DNA of 6,711 nucleotides from an uncultured Hungatella sp. (GTDB lineage: Bacteria; Bacillota; Clostridia; Lachnospirales; Lachnospiraceae). Below the pieces are notes generated by a model. That model did no database searches and was not told the DNA's origin. It worked only from the letters and a program-made list of their open reading frames with translations. This document shows positions 4,637 to 6,711 of the stretch, piece after piece. Position 1 is the stretch's first letter. Every line of letters begins with the position of its first letter. The stretch is taken from contig CAUEKH010000138.1 of NCBI GenBank assembly GCA_959018155.1, forward strand, positions 1 to 6,711. Reading direction: 5' to 3'. The translations under genes and the position numbers were made by a program.

Positions 4637-6703
4637 ATGTATCAATTATTTGGAGATGATTTTGTAACAGAGATTTACTGTGATGAACAGGAAGCCGTAT
4701 GTGTCAGACTGGCACTGGAAGACTTAGAGAATGACATTTATAAGATAAGTGGAAAACGTGCCGGGATTGTGAGGCGGATTCCGGCTGATGGAAAGAACTG
4801 TATGGTAGTCGGCACAGTAAATAATGAAAACTTTGCGGCATTTCTTCAGAAAAAAGGAATTGATGTTTCATCCATCGAGGGCGAGTGGGAACATTATATG
4901 ATTATGGTTGAGGGCGGGGAAAACCCATGCCTCATAATCTGTGGGAGTGACAGGAGAGGTGCGATGTGGGGGATTTATGATTTTTGTGAGCAATTCCTCC
5001 AGGTGGATCCGCTGTATCTGTGGACGGAACAGGAGCCGGAGAGAAAGGAGTCTCTAATCCTTTCTGAAACCGTGATGATAAATGGTCCGAAGACTTATAA
5101 GTTCCGCGGTTGGTTCATCAATGACGAGGACCTTCTTACCGGTTGGTCCGCGCGGGTAGCTTCGGAGGCGGGCAGGACTGACGGTAAATGTCTGACTTCT
5201 GATGCAGGAGGTACATTCTACGAGAATTATCCCCATGTTCTGAAACAGATACTGGAAACCGCACTGAGACTGAAGCAGAACCTGATTATCCCATGTTCTC
5301 ATTTAAATCTCGATGATCCGGCCCAGGAAGAGATCGTGCGTCTCGTAACAGAGCGGGGGCTTTATATCTCCCAGCACCATCAGGAACCGGTGGGAGTGCT
5401 GCAGACGACTATTGACAAGTATTGTAAAGAACAGGGGATTGAACCTGTACCTGGTTATCAGGAAAATCCGGATATATATGAAGCAGTCTGGAGACATTCC
5501 ATAAAAAAATGGGCGAGATATGAAGATATTATCTGGCAGCTGGGGTTAAGAGGACGGGAAGACAGGCCGCTGTGGTATCAGAATGAGAGCATCCCGGATT
5601 CTATGGAAGCCAGAGGAGAGATTATTTCGTCTGCAATCCGCGCGCAGGCCGCGATTCTGAAGGAAGAGTATGGGGAGAAGCATTTTCTTTCCTCATCAAC
5701 CCTGTGGATGGAGGGGATGGGGCTGTATCAGAACGGATATTTGACGTTTCCGGAAGATACCATGGTCATATTTGCTGATTTCGGCCCAAATCAGATGTGG
5801 GGAGAAGGTTACGATACGGCAAAAAGGGTTGAGACAGGGGAATATGGTGTCTACTATCATGTGGGATTCTGGGGATGCGGCCCCCATACGGTTCAGGGAA
5901 ATCCGCCGGAGAAAATTTACTGCAATTACAAGAAGGCAGTCGAGAAGGGGGATACTTGCTATTCCATTCTCAATGTGTCCAATATCAGGGAATTTGTTTA
6001 TGAAATCGAATGTGTTGCGCGGATTACATGGGAGATTGAGGAATTTGATACGGAGAAATTCCGATCTGACTGGTGCCGCAGAGAATTTGGTCCAGGCAGT
6101 GTATCGCAGGCATCGGCACTGTATCATGATTATTTCAACTGCTTTTATGAGATGGACAGGACTGACATTGAGAAGCAGATGCTGTTTATGGATGGGATGG
6201 CACGCAGAGTGGCGCTGAAGCTGCTTCAGCTGATAGAGGGAGAGGAATTCAGGACAGAGGACATCCAGAATAAAAGACTGTTTGATTTTCCGGACAGCAG
6301 GGAATTCATAGATTACTATGAAAATGCCGCTGGCGAAGGGCTTAAGAAATGGGCGCGGTTCCATGATGACGCGTGTGCCGCTCTGCCGACAGTACAGAAA
6401 GAAAGACAGCCATTTTTTATAAATAACCTGATTGTTCAGGCGGAGCTGATGACAGGGCTGTATTCATGGGTCTGGCATCTGGCAAGGGCAGCGAGGCTGT
6501 GTGAGAAGGAAGAACAGCCGCTGGTGTTGATTCGGGAGGAACTGACAGAAAGCGTACTTGCCCTGGAGAAGGCCGTACTCGACAGGCAGAAGGCCGGGCA
6601 GGGAAAATGGCAGGGCTGGTATGACGGGGATGAACTCATCGGTTTAGAACAGGATATTGAGATTACCGGAAAAGTACTGCAATTATACGGTGGGAACATT
6701 TAA
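4637..6703 (+). CDS. Compact GH115-family protein, putative alpha-glucuronidase
   Basis: Probable glycosidase of 688 residues in the family of xylan alpha-1,2-glucuronidases. No signal peptide, so cytoplasmic. Blocks follow GH115 order: GSDRRGAMWGIYDFCEQ (103-119) and VDPLYLWTEQEPERKESL (123-140) close the N-terminal alpha/beta domain; KFRGWFINDEDLLTGW (155-170) opens the presumed TIM barrel; ISQHHQEPVGV (244-254), LGLRGREDRPLW (302-313), DFGPNQMWGEGY (381-392), GVYYHVGFWGCGPHT (404-418) and NVSNIREFVYEIE (446-458) follow; 470-688 is mainly helical. The C-terminal beta-sandwich common in 800-1000 residue GH115 enzymes is missing. Motifs deviate: HHQEP replaces the usual HHEP, so activity may differ. 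AAGGAG at 4626-4631 lies 5 bases before the ATG. It follows the binding-protein gene after 82 bases containing a hairpin. Expected role, inferred: removing (methyl)glucuronic acid from imported oligosaccharides. Confidence 0.82.
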   Translation: MYQLFGDDFVTEIYCDEQEAVCVRLALEDLENDIYKISGKRAGIVRRIPADGKNCMVVGTVNNENFAAFLQKKGIDVSSIEGEWEHYMIMVEGGENPCLIICGSDRRGAMWGIYDFCEQFLQVDPLYLWTEQEPERKESLILSETVMINGPKTYKFRGWFINDEDLLTGWSARVASEAGRTDGKCLTSDAGGTFYENYPHVLKQILETALRLKQNLIIPCSHLNLDDPAQEEIVRLVTERGLYISQHHQEPVGVLQTTIDKYCKEQGIEPVPGYQENPDIYEAVWRHSIKKWARYEDIIWQLGLRGREDRPLWYQNESIPDSMEARGEIISSAIRAQAAILKEEYGEKHFLSSSTLWMEGMGLYQNGYLTFPEDTMVIFADFGPNQMWGEGYDTAKRVETGEYGVYYHVGFWGCGPHTVQGNPPEKIYCNYKKAVEKGDTCYSILNVSNIREFVYEIECVARITWEIEEFDTEKFRSDWCRREFGPGSVSQASALYHDYFNCFYEMDRTDIEKQMLFMDGMARRVALKLLQLIEGEEFRTEDIQNKRLFDFPDSREFIDYYENAAGEGLKKWARFHDDACAALPTVQKERQPFFINNLIVQAELMTGLYSWVWHLARAARLCEKEEQPLVLIREELTESVLALEKAVLDRQKAGQGKWQGWYDGDELIGLEQDIEITGKVLQLYGGNI

Positions 6704-6704
6704 G

Positions 6705-6709
6705 AAAGG
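6705..6709 (+). promoter_or_regulatory. Possible ribosome binding site of a further downstream gene
   Basis: AAAGG appears one base after the GH115 stop, at the window end. A same-strand gene starting just beyond 6711 would fit continuation of the operon, but no start codon is visible. Confidence 0.25.
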
Positions 6710-6711
6710 CA

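Noticed and set aside
5772..6218. 148-codon + strand frame within the GH115 gene
   Set aside because: Arg-rich shadow frame of the conserved GH115 coding sequence, with no own ribosome binding site.
5696..6364. Long 222-codon open frame on the - strand inside the GH115 gene
   Set aside because: It lies wholly antisense to a well-supported family protein, its translation shows no recognisable domain, and no ribosome binding site stands out.
1..6711. CRISPR arrays, tRNA or rRNA genes, insertion sequences, toxin-antitoxin or phage defence genes
   Set aside because: I looked for repeat-spacer patterns, cloverleaf-like structures and transposase or defence motifs and saw none. The genes form an ordinary sugar-uptake locus.

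Overview
The window looks like part of a carbohydrate-utilisation locus from a Gram-positive Clostridia, most likely a gut Lachnospiraceae. This rests on Gram-positive features: AGGAGG-type ribosome binding sites, a lipoprotein-anchored solute-binding protein, the LplB/YtcP class of sugar ABC permeases, and moderate GC with AGA/ATA/GGA-rich codon use. The exact genus cannot be read from the sequence. All five large genes lie on the + strand and read like one operon or two coupled units.

Layout. (1) Bases 1-768 hold the C-terminal part of a GH36-type alpha-galactosidase-like enzyme, cut by the window edge. (2) Bases 769-899 are a 131-base leader built almost entirely of short direct repeats. 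It has a consensus TATAAT box and a possible 15-codon leader ORF. (3) 900-1862 and 1893-2777 encode the two membrane permeases of a type I sugar ABC importer. (4) 2812-4554 encodes its lipoprotein substrate-binding protein. (5) 4561-4609 is a long imperfect hairpin. (6) 4637-6703 encodes a compact GH115-family protein (the family of xylan alpha-1,2-glucuronidases) with no signal peptide. The window ends 8 bases after its stop, with a possible ribosome binding site for another gene.

Inferred working model: the lipoprotein captures an oligosaccharide outside the membrane, the permease pair imports it, and cytoplasmic GH36 and GH115 enzymes strip alpha-galactosyl and alpha-(4-O-methyl)glucuronosyl side groups. 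No ATPase is encoded here, as is usual for this transporter class, which normally borrows a shared MsmK-like ATPase encoded elsewhere. Pairing GH36 with GH115 suggests a decorated glucuronoxylan, possibly one carrying Gal-alpha-1,2-(Me)GlcA side chains. That substrate is a hypothesis, not something the sequence proves.

No tRNA, rRNA, CRISPR array, insertion sequence or phage feature was seen. The most noteworthy items are the repeat-structured leader, the compact and divergent GH115 protein, and the enzyme combination. The rest is ordinary for a Clostridia sugar locus.
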